Assembly (NCBI RefSeq): GCF_964340395.1
Contig: NC_135569.1
Coordinates: 12,946,019-13,010,018 of the forward strand
Reading direction: 5' to 3'
Length of the DNA: 64,000 bases
Source: Glandiceps talaboti
Taxonomy: Eukaryota > Hemichordata > Enteropneusta > Spengelidae
Under the pieces are notes generated by a model. That model had not been told where the DNA came from. It saw only the letters and a program-made list of their open reading frames with translations, and did no database searches. A program made the translations under genes and the position numbers. This document shows positions 1-14,728 of this stretch, piece after piece (the first letter of the stretch is position 1; each line of letters begins with the position of its first letter).

Positions 1-734
1 AAACACCACACATATATATTCGTATATCCAAGCCAGAGTATGCGCTAATAATTAGAAGCAGAGCAAAGCATTTAGCATCTGTTTCATTTGCTCGTCTCCT
101 TGGAAGTGCCAAGCTCTAGATCTATTGTTCTTCAGTGTGATAGATTACACATGTAGGTGATAGAGGTTCCTCTGTTGTGTGATTCTAATCACCCTGTGAT
201 GAAGATAGTGTATACATTGGAAGTACTAAACTGTAGTAAAAAAACTGCAAGTTCCTGGAACCCTTTCAATAAAACTCTGAGACATGCCTCCCTACTGAGA
301 CAATAATTAAGCCAACGTCCAATCAATAGCTTATCACTATTGTATCAACATGTTGTGACAATAGTTTTAGTTTGTGTCTATCTTAGAAAACCAAAGGCGC
401 AACTACCAGAGTAATAATGACATTAAAGTACAAATTTACATAACGAATGTGAATGGCTAAATAATTAATGCAAACCATATAAAGTCTTGAGAGGGAGTTG
501 TCATGCGAGATGTATTCCGTTTTCTTATAAGTTATAACTGACTTAAGTTTACCCTTGTGGCCTGAATTCCATGACCTTCAGTAAAGTTTACTGACCTTTC
601 AATCAAAGTAGAGCAAACTATGGGTCAAAATATGGGATTTTTAAAATTATGAATACATCAGTGGTAATTCATATATATCCTAAATTTCAACCTTGTAATT
701 AAAACCATTTTCATTCAATGTATCAACTTTACAG
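1..734. other. Upstream intron of tyrosine kinase gene, no feature seen
   Basis: AT-rich sequence ending in a splice acceptor at 733-734. No conserved coding segment, RNA gene or clear repeat was recognised. It is most likely intron, because the exon that follows begins inside a kinase domain. Confidence 0.5.
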
Positions 735-2689
<1,955 letters not shown>

Positions 2690-3104
2690 AATACATTTCA
2701 AATTTTATTTGTCGAAAATTAGTTAATTTACTGAATATATTGTATTCTTTTGAAAGAGGATGGAATATTTGGAGTGAGTTATACTATACAGTTTTTTTAA
2801 ATTAATTACATCATTCTGTATTCGTAATGTTTATACGCGTCATCGTTATTAGTACCGCGGATCTTCACGGGATCTTTTTTTCACTTATCAAGTCGATCAT
2901 TAAATTTTATGATAGTACATTGTATAATGTGTACAATATGTAGCTGTATTAGATCAATCAAAAAGTGTACTGAATTATTACAGATTTAACTAAATAATTA
3001 GAATAATAGGTTTCGGTATCTTGATTTTTGTTTTCAGAATGTTTCACAGATTACATTTCCATTTTCCAGATATGGATTGAATGAAATACGCTATCGCTGG
3101 TTTT

Positions 3105-3400
3105 TCAATATAAACGTTCCTTGGGTTGTGGATGTGGAAATTGACATCAACTGAAAAAGACAATATAAAACTGTTCTTCTAATCTGTAATGGCTGTACAT
3201 CTGATGGGAAGAAACCAATAACATAGAGACCATTTGGAAAACAATGAAAAACATAACTACCTGAACTAGACACTCACATTATGGAAAACAAATACGTTAC
3301 ATAGAAAAATTAAAAAATCTAGCTATCCCACCTAGTCTAAAATTAAGCGTAATCAGAACCACACAAATATTTTTGTTAGGTCTTACCAGAATATTTTTAA
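3105..3400 (-). repeat. Dispersed repeat, copy 1 (inverted relative to 34600-34860)
   Basis: Read on the - strand this segment matches about 34600-34860 on the + strand. Shared blocks include the region around GGTTCCGATTACGC and GATGTACAGCCATT and the TCAACTTCCGCATCCAC-like end. A shorter related piece (GGCCTAA..GGTTCC) occurs near 39215-39250. It is an interspersed repeat of unknown class with no coding sequence seen. Confidence 0.6.
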
Positions 3401-3638
3401 AAATCAGCCTGATTTTTTTAAAGGAACTATTAGCAATCCAATTCATCATAAGACGACTTACATTTATGAGCATTGTACCACGATGAAGAAGGGCTCGCTG
3501 GCTCAAAGGTGAAAATAAATTCTTTTGTAAATTTTCATGGAGGATATTATAACAATTCATAACTTGATCTCTATCATTAATATGTCTGCCTCTGCGTGCG
3601 TTGACTACAAAACCATTTTTTTAATGCCCCGGTGAAAA

Positions 3639-3887
3639 AGGGAACTTGCAAACCCGCCATATTGAATGTTGCATCATGGGATGTAATAATAAATACTAAT
3701 CAATTAGTATTGTAAACAATGTTGATACATTGTTTGTAACCACAAATAATCAATTCATAGTTACAATGACAATTGTGGGAGGTTTATTTTATCAGTAGCT
3801 CCAGATTAGGTATTACGATAACAACAGTGCAGATAGTCCCATAGTACTTTGCGTCTGAGTATGCTCAGTCTGGATTTCAAGTTCCCT
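3639..3887. mobile_element. MITE family 'AGGGAACTTG', copy 1
   Basis: A non-coding element of about 249 bp bounded by inverted ends AGGGAACTTGCAAA and TTTCAAGTTCCCT. It matches 22016-22258 over nearly its whole length, including the internal CACAAATAATCAATTCATAG and TGACAATTGTGGGAGG blocks. Short size, terminal inverted repeats and multiple copies indicate a non-autonomous DNA transposon. The target duplication is not clear. Confidence 0.75.
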
Positions 3888-5668
3888 TTTGTTCCAGCAA
3901 AATACACCGTTTAGAATAACAGCCATTGGTAGTTTTGATGCATAGTTCCCGAAACTTGTATCAGTGTATTGAGCATGAACGATCGGAACTCCATCAATGA
4001 AATTCAAACCAAAAACTGCTTAGTTGAGTCACTAAGTACATGGTTAGACTTGATTACGTAGCCTTGCTGGCAGACATCAGACACAACATTTTTATTTTTT
4101 TTATTTCAAAAAAATCCTTATTGTATTTCATGTTTATGCGATTTTTAAATGAAGTTCGTCATATTCTTACTTATCATATGTTTTATACGGACACATCAGC
4201 ATTCTCGGATGTTGCACTTTATTAGTATCCGATATTTATTCTAATTGGGTGCACGTGTAGTAACATATCTGTTTTCCACAATCAATTCTATCTAAAAGAT
4301 TTTATGAAGTTATACATATCTATTTAATATACATATCTATTTAATATATTAAGAAGTTTGACTTTAAAATATAAAACTGTACATACTATGTTTAGATTGA
4401 CTTTCAGGATACTGTAACTGATAAATGATAATTTTAATAATTGTTATTTTGATCTGCAAATAAATGAAATTATATTTGTGTCTGAAAATTTCTGTTCGAT
4501 GGTTTCAATCAATTCTTTGAGCCCCAGGGGGCTAGCTGTAATGATGGGGGGGGGGGGGGGCTATTTTTTTCAGAATTTCTTGTTCATACCAGATAGAATA
4601 AAGTTGACTTTGTGTTTCACGTATTATCAGAATAAGAATTAATTATTTATTAGAAACATTTATATGAGAATATAACATGCTGTAATTAATATTGACATGA
4701 AAGTTGAAAGTGATGACACAATATGCAGCCTCTAAATTCATTACATGTCAAAGAGTACAACTCAGTCGTTGATGGCGCTGTGAGTTTCCACGTTATATGA
4801 TAGCGCCACCAACGGCCATGCTTTACAGTTTGAATGCATTGAAATGACGAAGAAAAGCATCGGACATTTAAATATTTTGAATAATTGTTCCTTTACCGCT
4901 AAACTTTGTACAAATACAGGCAATCAGCTCGGTTAAAATAGACGCCGAATGCAAGATGCAAGGTCAAATACCAAATATCTTGGTGTAACATATATCGACA
5001 TTTTGGTGGTTCTTCAAATCGCGCTCTTTACAAGGGAAGCCTTTTTTTCGACATAAGTCATGCATCGTATTAACAACTTGGAGTTTCTGAATATTCTCAA
5101 ATAGATAGATAAATATGATAAGATTACGAAAAAAATGTCAAATGTGACCCTCCCCAAATTTCCATTTTCTAAAATATGGCCCTCTTCTGAGAACCGAGTT
5201 GTGAAAATGACCATCTATTTGCCCCAGTCCCCTTGAAATTACTGAAGGCTTCATTGCTTTTACTCTCGAAGAGTGGATGATGATAAATGGAGTCACAGCG
5301 TTTTGACCTAGATTCTAGACGTATTTGGGAGCACTGTAAATATATATTCACATACAACGTATGCATTGCCATTGGTTTACCGAGGCTAAGTGTTCTGTAT
5401 CGTCTGGCGTTCTTTATACTGGACAAAAGTTTGCTTTGACCCCGCTCCTGAACTAAATGACCCGCTTTGATATATAGACACCTTTGTAAGGCAGTGAACT
5501 GTAATTCAAAAGCTCAAGCTTGTTTTGTAACAAAAAAAACCTATTCAAACATGTGTGAATAAAGAAGAGTTAGCAGAGAAGATGGTGTGTAATAGTCTGA
5601 CCTAGTTTGCCAATGGTACCTTCACATCACTGCATCATATTGCATTTGAGACGGGGGCAGGAAGAGCA

Positions 5669-5868
5669 TAATCTGATTAAATTCTGGTGTAGGGAACATG
5701 GCGCGATTTCTTTATTTCCCGCCTACTTTATTGTCATTTGATCTTTTTTGTTAACGTTGTTGTGAGCGTCTAATACCGAAGTACAAAAAAAAGAACAAGC
5801 GACAATAAAAGTAGGAGGTAAATAAAGAAATCGTGTCATGTTCCCTACATCAGATTTTAATCAGATTA
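5669..5868. mobile_element. Foldback MITE with about 75-bp inverted arms
   Basis: The left arm (TAATCTGATTAAA..GTAGGGAACATG..CTACTTTATTGTC) is repeated inverted at the right (GACAATAAAAGTAGG..CATGTTCCCTAC..TTAATCAGATTA). The arms are about 75 bp with a spacer of about 50 bp. Related fragments are at about 24800-24870 and 23570-23590. No coding capacity is present, which fits a non-autonomous foldback element. Confidence 0.75.
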
Positions 5869-6928
5869 GACTGAGCACCACACAAATAAATAAGAAGCTT
5901 TTTATATTATGTTTGAGAAAATATTTCATTTGCGAATGCAGTAGTACATAAACCTTTGATATGACAATTCTGCCTGTGACTACTAATTCTAAACGTATAT
6001 TTAAGTAGTAAAAAAATAAGCGCTTTTCTATTTTTAAACCTTATTGAAAAGTACGCACATAACTTTTAGACCATAACCCTTAAATGCTCCATACAGGAGC
6101 CACACTACTTATAAATGCTACTATTTGATAAAATTGCTTTTGAAATAAGAAATATGTTGTTGTAATTAAATATGTAATGTTCTAAACAACGGTATTGTGG
6201 TTTCCTCAAGGGCCAGTAGCTAGTAACTTTTAAGAGTGAACATTTTCCATTAGTTTCACACATTAAGCATGTCAATTATATGTTTTCAGGTGATATATAT
6301 CCACCAGGGTCACGGTACAAATAATTGTGAAAAAATCGATAAAGTCTACTCAACGTTATAAATATAAAAAATACAACGTTGGATCATATAATTTATCAGT
6401 ATAATTTTGAAAAGGAAATGTTACATGTTACAGTAATGCACAATACAAAAATGTTTGCCTATGTAAAATCTACCACAGAGTTTAAATAGTACAATCTAGA
6501 TAATAAATTAACAGCAAATATATACAAGTGTCGTCTTTGTTTACTCCATGAGTTCACACTTATTACATTGCGATTGCCATTACTCAGAGGACTCATACTA
6601 CTAGTTTGTTTCTGTTTTAGGCTAGAGTTTCACCTCCCATTCCAATAGAACACTAACAATTGATTGAAGTCTTCTTTGCACTATTAATAACACACGGAAT
6701 TAACGCCTAATTCGATACAACTGAGTGGGTCAAAATGCCGGAGGGCAACTGGCCAAATTGCAAAAGGCCGCGGGACAAAGGGTTGGGGATGGGTGGGGAT
6801 GGGATCAACGGGTTTACTCTGATTCATAGGAATGTGTCTGAGAGTTATATACACAGACATATTGTCTTCTTTCACCATGTCATTCATGTACCATGCTTCT
6901 GCCAAGTACACATCCACATATCGGTATT

Positions 6929-9833
6929 CTATGGTTTGCCACGGTTACGAATAATTACTTTGAATGGTTGTGGCATATGACCGATTCCAAGGGTTCCTTC
7001 CGTAGATGGGTTATCTCCTTCAGGTAGCTTAAACTCGAATCGTTGGAGTAATGACGTCAGAAATAAAAAGATCTCAACGTTGGCAAGCTCTAGTCCTGGA
7101 CACTCACGAGAACCTGCAGATGAGAAAAAGTGGACAAATAAAGTAAATTAGACATCCAATGATATTCATTACAGATTTAGCACACAAAGTGATGCAACCA
7201 TGGAAACATGAATAATTGCCACTACAGTAACATCACAAGGACATTTCGAGTGAAATAGCAAATTACTGAAATACTAGTTTTACAAAGTTTTATCGTTATC
7301 TCTCCAAATCCTAATAATAAATTCCATTATGAAACCTGTTTGACTTGAAATAATTCCAATTAATTGGGTCACTCATATAATGCTTTTAACACAGTTTGTG
7401 TCAACTTTCTATAAGCAATATATACCTCATGAACAAACTCGTTAAAAGTAGGAATAATGCAATATGATATTTTAAAGGGCTTACCGGTCGAAAATGGCAT
7501 TATTCTGTTCCTCTTTGTCTTTGAAATGCTACCGCTATCATCAAGAAAACGTTTGGGATCAAATGACTCAGGATTTTCCCACTCTGTTTTATCCATATGA
7601 ACGGCCCAAAGATTCAGCATGATCATTGTGCCTTTTGGTATGGAGTATCCGTGAAGTGTTACAGATTCGGATGTCATGTGGGGACCCGGTATTGGCGCTA
7701 TCGATGCAATACGTTGGATTTCAAGGATAGCAGCTTCAATGTAAGGCAGTTTAGATTTGTCAGCATAGCTCGGCGTCTTATCCATACCGATTACAGTTCT
7801 GATGTCCCGAATGCACTTCTCCTGGATTTCAGGATGCTTCACCAGGTAAAGAATTGCCCACAGTAACACATTTGCTGATGTGTCAGTTCCGCCGATCAAC
7901 AATAAATACCATGTTACAAGGAGATGGTCAGGATCACTTAGGCAAGAGAGAGATGGGTCTTGAGTCTTTCTTTCTTGAATCTCTTTGGATTTTAAAAGAT
8001 ACCAATCTATCATGCACTGAGTATCAGTTTGGTTTTGGATCATAATTTTACGTTCCTCTATTTTCTCAACAAGATAGACGCGAATTCTACGCCAATTCTT
8101 GATGAGACTGCGTTTAACTGGTAAAGGGAAATACCAGAGGATGGGTATGAATGTTAACAATTTAGATGATAAGAAAGTTCTCACAAATACGTTATTTAGT
8201 TTGAGTAGTTTTTTGAAATTGATATCATGGTAATCAAATCTACGGCCAAATAACATTCTCCATATAACGTTTGAGATGGCGTTTGAGAAGAAGTGGCAAA
8301 GATCAATCGGTGCATTTAGGTGGTTATTGAGTTCCTTGGCGAGGAAATCAAATTCATCAAGGACGCGCTCTTCTGAGAGGGATTTTCCCATCCCAAACTC
8401 ATGAAGACTTCTTATCGTATACTTACGGAGGACTTGCCAAGTAGGTGATGGTGCAGTAATGATACCTACAAGGGATGAACAAACGAGAGCAATCATTCAT
8501 TCCAGCAGCAATTAAATTACATAAGCAACAGACAAACGACCCCTACATGCTCACATGTCTAGCTGTGGCCACTCTAACGCCTACTCTCTTCGAGTTATCG
8601 TCGTTCTTTTATCCAGATTATGTACGTGGTTTAATTGCATTGTATTGCATTGCATTGTATTGTATTGTATTGTATTGTATTGTATTGTATTGTATTGTAT
8701 GAAATATTTCATACAGAATTTATCAATGTTAAAATGAAAATGTTAATAGTGGCCATATGGATGACATATGTGGATTTTTTTATTCATAAAATAACTGTAC
8801 TATATGTTTGTTATACGTCACTACACAATGTGAAATAACATATACGAAATCCTTGCTCGTAACTCAACAAATTGCAAAACATTAAAAAATGCTTAAAATA
8901 TTTGTTATTGTACATACAAGAACAAACTTTTTACACTCATTTTAGCTTTTGTTTTTATATATATAAACTGTTGAGTTAGAAACACACACGGCCTTGGTCG
9001 ATGCTATTTCACATTTCGTTTTCCAAGTAGGAAAACACAATAGAGATGTCTTAAGAATTAAAAAATCATTTAAATCCAAACAAAAAATCCAAATTAAATA
9101 CCCATCCATATAACAACTTCAAGATTTAGCCCTTACAATAGAAGGGGAACAAGATTATACCAGTTTAGTGAAATATTTCATAAAGCTCGTTTCTCAACAC
9201 AGAGACAACAAGAGAAAGCAAGTTGCGAATCACAGAATCTGGCACAGTTTATCCTGATTTCCTAGTTGCATGGACGTTCGTTGAATTGAAGAAAAGTTAT
9301 AGAATGGTCAACAGAATTTGGCTAAATAGATATAGTCTGTAAGATACAGACATCCGTGCCACGTTTTCAGCCAGCACCACTGATAGGACTGAACAACACG
9401 TCATATCTTAGTAGCATTATATAAAGCCAGCTGAAAGAGAATGGGAAAAGAACAGTTATTTGTGTTGTTCCTGTGCTATCATACCTTTTTGTTTGAATAG
9501 TTGTGCAGAAGTGGAATTAGTTGGTCTTTCTGAAAACTTGGCAGCCTGTTTGACAAGAGCATCTTTAATGGCCTCACGACTGTTCAGCACCACTACCAAT
9601 TCTGTCCCCAACCGAACACTCATCACGTCTCCATACACCTGACTCCATTCCAGAAACGTCTTGTATGGTTTTCTGCCAAGAGAAAACAAAGACCCAATGA
9701 TAGGCAGGCCAATCGGACCAGGAGGTAGATTACTTGGACGACGAAAAATCCACACGAATGTGAAAAATGTCAGCAGGAAGACGAGAATCAACTGTGTACT
9801 ATTTAGCAGCAGAATTGATTCGACAGACGCCAT
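6929..9833 (-). CDS. Cytochrome P450, CYP2-clan microsomal monooxygenase (complete, 504 aa)
   Basis: Three exons, all phase 1: 9485-9833 (ATG 9831-9833), 7485-8465 and 6929-7113 (stop 6929-6931). Microsomal P450s use NADPH-P450 reductase to hydroxylate lipophilic substrates on the ER membrane. Visible features in order: N-terminal signal anchor (about residues 8-28), proline hinge NLPPGP, FGMGKSLSEERVLDE of clan-2 enzymes, I-helix oxygen-activation motif GGTDTSA, ExxR of helix K (EIQR), the ESFDPKRF region, and the heme loop FSTGSRECPG with the axial cysteine, split by the last intron. The length is normal for the family. An in-frame GTG lies two codons before the chosen ATG and is not used. 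The short stretch before the ATG resembles a splice acceptor (TTTTTACATTTGCAG), so a non-coding first exon is possible. All key residues are present and the gene looks functional. The substrate is unknown. Confidence 0.95.
8637..8700 (+). repeat. (TTGTA)n microsatellite in P450 intron 1
   Basis: A pentanucleotide TTGTA/TTGCA array of about 64 bp lies in the intron between P450 exons 1 and 2. The open frames over it are repeat artefacts. Confidence 0.9.
8743..9117. mobile_element. Palindromic MITE family 'GTGGCCATATGGATG', copy 1
   Basis: It lies in P450 intron 1. Its ends are TTAATAGTGGCCATATGGATG and a degraded mirror (CCCATCCATATAA). Internal sub-terminal inverted blocks include ACTCAACAAATTGCAAAAC against the GTTGAGTTAGAAACA region, and TTGTTATTGTACATACAA. 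It matches 15171-15500, about 34185-34544 and 35303-35879 in structure. It is a non-coding palindromic DNA transposon relic. The rest of the intron (8466-9484) shows only a microsatellite. Confidence 0.7.
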
Positions 9834-10466
9834 GTTCACCTTGATCTACTCTGCAAATGTAAAAATAGCACAGACATAGGGTATAATTTGCATATCTCTT
9901 CATAGGTAAAGTGCACGTGCATAAAGTCACTCTGAAAGGCAAAATTGAACTTTTGGAGAGATGGTTATTTTCATTGCTGTTTTATCAATTGCGGAAATGT
10001 AAATTTCATTTGTCAAATTAATAGTTCTTATAATAAAATTATTTGAATAGATTATGCGTGAAGAATACATTTCACTTCTTAGTGATGGGCATTACCTTCA
10101 GTTGACCTTTTCTCCCTTTGATTCACTGCACCAGTTCATGTATCTGGGTATCATACGATGAACTGAAAGTGACCACAGTCCCATGACCAGGCACATAGAG
10201 GGGTAAAATTGTGGTAGTGACACATACCCAATGCTAGGTAACGGAGAATAAAATACATCAAACATGTCTGTACATGTAACACAAGTTTCAATTCTGCTTT
10301 TTGGTATTATAGTTTTGAACAACTCTAGCAGCTTGGAACCAGTTCATGAACATATTAGCGTATTTGACAGCAAAGGGTAACTAGTCCAAAATGACTATGT
10401 TATGTAAATAGAGAAAGTCTAAAAGTGATCCTCAGTAGTCAAGACTATACATCGCACTACACTTAA

Positions 10467-10640
10467 AAGCTGAAACGATGTAGGCTTGGTGTTTCAAACA
10501 AGGGACACAGAGCTATACATGTTTCAACTCTAGAGTAATAATATTATAATAGAGACACAAACACAGCAGGGCCTTTTGCCCAATCAGGATGAACACTGTT
10601 AAGCATGACTATTCTTTCATAGTGCACTAGAAACAGGCTT
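10467..10640 (+). mobile_element. Truncated copy of Tc1/mariner-type MITE
   Basis: Matches the left part of the element at 18640-19025: an AGCTGAAACGATGTAGGCTTGG-like terminus, then the GTTTCAACTCTAGA block, GAGACACAAACACAGCAG and the region ending AAACAGGC. The right half and right terminus are missing. Confidence 0.6.
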
Positions 10641-10819
10641 TAACAGCCAGTGGGGTTGTTCAATGAATGGAGGTCGTGGAATGAAGAGTGGGTGAAATCA
10701 AACATTCATCGATTCTCAGACTCCCCTTGTCATTTCTTCATTTCTGACAGTATTTTAGCTCGTGCTGTTGCAATATTTGAACAGAGGAAGATGCAGTTAA
10801 GTAGTACATGAATATAAAC

Positions 10820-11290
10820 CCAGTAAATTAGAATTATTTCAAATCAAACAAGTTTCATAATGGAATTGATTACTATGACTTTGAGATAACGATACAACTT
10901 TGTAAAACTAGTATTTTCTAAATTATTTTGTGTTGAACCTCTCGAAATGTACTTGTGATGTTACTGTTGTAGTGGTAATTATTCATGTTTCCATGGTTGC
11001 ATCACTTTGTGTTAAATCTGCAATGAATATTATTGGATGTCTGGTTTACTTTATTTGGCCATTTCTTATCATCCTCAGCTCCTCGTGAGTGTGTAAGAAC
11101 ACAACTTGCTAACGTTGAGATCTTATCATACTTCTGACTTCATTAATATACTCCAGTGATTCGAGTTTAAGTTACCTGAAGGAAGTTTAAGCTACCCAGC
11201 TACGGAAGGAACCCTTGGAATCTGGCATATGCCACAACCATTCAATGTGATTATTCAGACACGCGACAAACCATAGAACACTACCCTATT
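10820..11290 (+). pseudogene. Inverted, decayed duplicate of P450 last exon and intron
   Basis: This + strand segment matches the - strand of about 6929-7360, that is P450 exon 3 with about 240 bp of the intron before it. The acceptor TCATCCTCAG (ending 11078) and the exon-like part 11079-11276 are recognisable. The start of the heme-loop segment (CGTGAGTGT, R-E-C) and the final CAAACCATAG are kept. Frameshifts and stops soon after the cysteine, and an internal partial duplication (AAGTTACCTGAAGG then AAGCTACC), rule out coding. No copies of exons 1 or 2 accompany it. Confidence 0.85.
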
Positions 11291-11534
11291 AGTTTGTGCA
11301 GTTGGATAGTACTCAGTAGATGCACGGCACGTTACTAGAATGATATACAGGACTTAAAAACAGACCACTATATTAAAATAACTACTCTGGTGTTCTACTT
11401 TAGTTTGCACTGCCAATTTAGAGTGGAATTGAATGTTTTTCTTTACACATCACGCCAAACACTGGTTAATAAGTCCGCTACCAGAACTAAGGTTACGATG
11501 TGCTATCAAGGTGCCTAGAAAATTTGACAAGCCT

Positions 11535-11935
11535 CAAATCAACTACCAATGAGATAAATGCATTTCACCATATGCAAATTAATCTCATTATCATAATCAA
11601 CTACCAAAGGGATATAGCACAATCACTGCAAATTAATCTACTTATGATACATCTAATACACTGCCAATGATATGTTGCCAAATCACTGCATTTCACTGAT
11701 ATGCAAATAACCAACTACCAATGAGATATTGCCCAATCACTGCATTTCATTGGTATGCAAATAATCAACTACCAATGAGATATTGTCCAATCATTGCAAT
11801 GCACCGATATGCAAATAATCAACTACCAATGAGATATTGCACAATCCCTGTATTTCATTGATATGCAAATAATCAACTACCGATCAGATATTGATATGCA
11901 AATTCATCTAATTAGTATACATCTTGCCCAATAAA
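11535..11935 (+). repeat. Minisatellite of about 50-65-bp units carrying octamer (ATGCAAAT) motifs
   Basis: About six degenerate units built on ATCAACTACCAATGAGATATTG followed by CAATCACTGCATTTCATTGATATGCAAATAATC. Six perfect ATGCAAAT octamers occur, at 11572, 11701, 11755, 11809, 11863 and 11896. The array lies between the P450 pseudogene piece and the 3' end of NCAPD2. Confidence 0.85.
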
Positions 11936-12140
11936 CAAACTCAGCTCTAGCTACTGCCCCTAAAATGTGTACAAAATGTTATATGAATTGAATCAGCTAT
12001 TTTAGATGAAAATTATGATGCAGACAGACCGCGTGACAAACACACACATACACACCACCATAACATATTCAACCCTTACAGGAGGTAAAAAAGACTCTTG
12101 AACTGATAACTCCAGTTTAAATGTGGCAGTGAGAGAATGG

Positions 12141-12146
12141 TTTATT
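12141..12146 (-). promoter_or_regulatory. Candidate NCAPD2 polyadenylation signal (AATAAA)
   Basis: TTTATT on the + strand reads AATAAA on the - strand, about 275 nt past the NCAPD2 stop codon. It is the first exact hexamer seen after the stop. This is motif evidence only. Confidence 0.4.
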
Positions 12147-12418
12147 TTATCAGAGAAGAAAACAACACTACAAACATAAACAGAGATGAAAGTTACATAC
12201 ATACAAAATACAGAATTTGTAAATTCATGATTATATTTATCCAAAAAATATCTATTCTAACATATCACCTCCCTCTATATCTGGTCATTTTGGAATGTTC
12301 ACATTCTTTGCTGTGTATGGAATAACCCATTTTGACGACAGAGGGGTGAAAACATACATATTAATATAGTTCATCACATCTAACAACAAATTCAGTATTT
12401 TAATATATTTGATTAATG

Positions 12419-14697
12419 CTAAGTAGTAATGGCATCTTTTCCTCTTTTTCCTCTTGCCAGTAATTTCTTTTTGCCACTTCTTTTCAGTTTTGCTGGTGTT
12501 GGTGAATCCTCATTTGGGTCTTCATTTTCAGCTGCACTATCTTTACCATCAACTCCTAAAAAAACCAGATGATAAATATCATTGACCAAGTGTTTTTGAG
12601 ATAATGATGGCACAGATAGACAGACAGACATTTATTTCCATCTCAACACCTCCCCTTTTGAAAGGTAATAGACAAATACCAGAAGACAAATATTGATATA
12701 TGCTTTTGAGACAATGGCATACACAAATACTGCTATCCCCCCCCCCACACATTTGGCACAGACAGACAGACAGACTCAAAATATCCCTCACCTTTTGAGT
12801 GGTATTGACAGAATAGCAGAATACAATTATTGACCATAGATTTTTTTTGACAAAATGATGACACAGACACACATTGTTTTCATAACATCCCTCACCTTTT
12901 GACAGAATAGCAGAATACAAATATTGACCATTGATTTTTTTGAAAAAATGATGACACAGACACACACAGACAGGCAGAGACATTGTTATCCCTCACCTTT
13001 TGAGAAGTATTGACAGAATAACAACACACAAATATTGACCATTGATTTTTTGAAATAATGATGATACAGACAGACAGATATTGTTATCTCAACACCTCCC
13101 CTTATAGGGATTATAAAAGAACACAGAAGACAATTATTTAACTGTACTTTAGAGACCTCATCTTGATTATTAATCTATGATGCAAGAACATAAATTAATT
13201 TACTTCTCTTACCATTAGTTTCCCCCTCCTCCTCCTGTACATCAAACAACTCTAGATCACTGTCATCATCACTAGAGAAAGATGGAGGTTTAGGTCTTCT
13301 ATCTTTGGTTCCCCTGGTAGCTTTTCGAGACTCCCTATTCCCAACACCTCTAGTTGCAGGATGTCTGCCATTTTGTCGCTTGCCGTAATCATCATCATCA
13401 TCACTGTCGTCATCATCATCACGCACTGATCTTCCACGTCTGCGCCCAGGGGTTTTTGCTTTCAATGTTTTTCCTGAAGAACAAACGATAGTTCAAGAAA
13501 TAATTCTGTGAATAATCATTTCTGTTGACTACCATGACGCAATGTGGCCAACAGCAAAAACACCCTATAAAGGCACAAGATCAACTTGATGTTTTTTTCA
13601 AATTGCAAATAATTGTAGGTAATGTAAAATCATGAAATGACTTTCTAGAACCCATAGTTTATGAAAATGTCACTATTTCCTGGAGTTCCCCTTTAATAAT
13701 TGGTATCAAGAAATACCAAACATGTCATTCAAAAACACAAATTTGATTAACAAAATAAATATTATCTACATTTGACAAGTAAATAAATGTTAATTGTATT
13801 GATGTGTGTTGGTTATCATATTGAGTATTTATCACTTTTGATTGAAACAGATGATCCAAACACAAAAATGTTTATCTTTGTTCACAGTGAGATAAAGTGC
13901 GATATTTTATGTGTGAGTACTATATGTTTGTATTTGTTGTTTGTGAACTTTGTAACAACAAAACACTGAGATGTAAAAATATCCTGTTGCCTAATTGAAA
14001 CTCTAAAGTCACTTAATTTTGGTAGTATGTGTATAATTTAATTCACTTTTTCTAATATGGAACTCTACACTCTACTACATTTTTTGCAGTAAATTGATTG
14101 CACATATTACAGGTAAAACATCAAGGGATCGCCGAACGACTGTGTGTATCATTCACATTTTATGTTTCCTAAGAACAATTTAGTAAGATAAAAACCAGGC
14201 TTCCCACAGACCACTTAGTACAAATATAAACGATATTTTTTTATATAAATTGATAACTTAAGAAAAGTTTCCGAATACAAAATGTGAAACATTTCCACCC
14301 ATGAAAAGAGTTGTATCTTTGTAATAAGCTCAATAAAAACGGTATCAAATACAAAAATAGTATGTGTATTATAATGTAGGAAGATTACCTGGTGTCTGAG
14401 TAACTCTTCTACCTTTGCCAGCTGCAGCAGATGCTTGTGAAGCTTTCTGAGCTATCTCGTCTTCATTCATTCCCTTGGTATGACACTCTAATAGTTTGCC
14501 TTCCAATTCTTCCACTACTGTCTATGAATGGAAAAACAACAGATTTCAAGATTTGATCTTCACATTGTAACACAACTTCAAAGAAAGGACAGCATGTATG
14601 TGTGTGTTTGTGTATGTATGTATGTATGTATGTATGTATGTATGTATGTATGTATGTATGTACAAACTGTATGTACGTCTGTCTGGATGTATGTATG

Positions 14698-14728
<31 letters not shown>

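Larger units (their letters stand above)
2690..6928. other. Intergenic region between kinase and P450, with repeats
   Basis: No gene is seen. It contains a dispersed repeat (about 3105-3400), a MITE (3639-3887), a G-tract near 4543-4560 and a foldback element (5669-5868), described separately. The remainder is AT-rich DNA in which nothing was recognised. The 3' UTR of the kinase gene presumably occupies the first few hundred bases, but no clear AATAAA was found near the stop. Confidence 0.5.
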
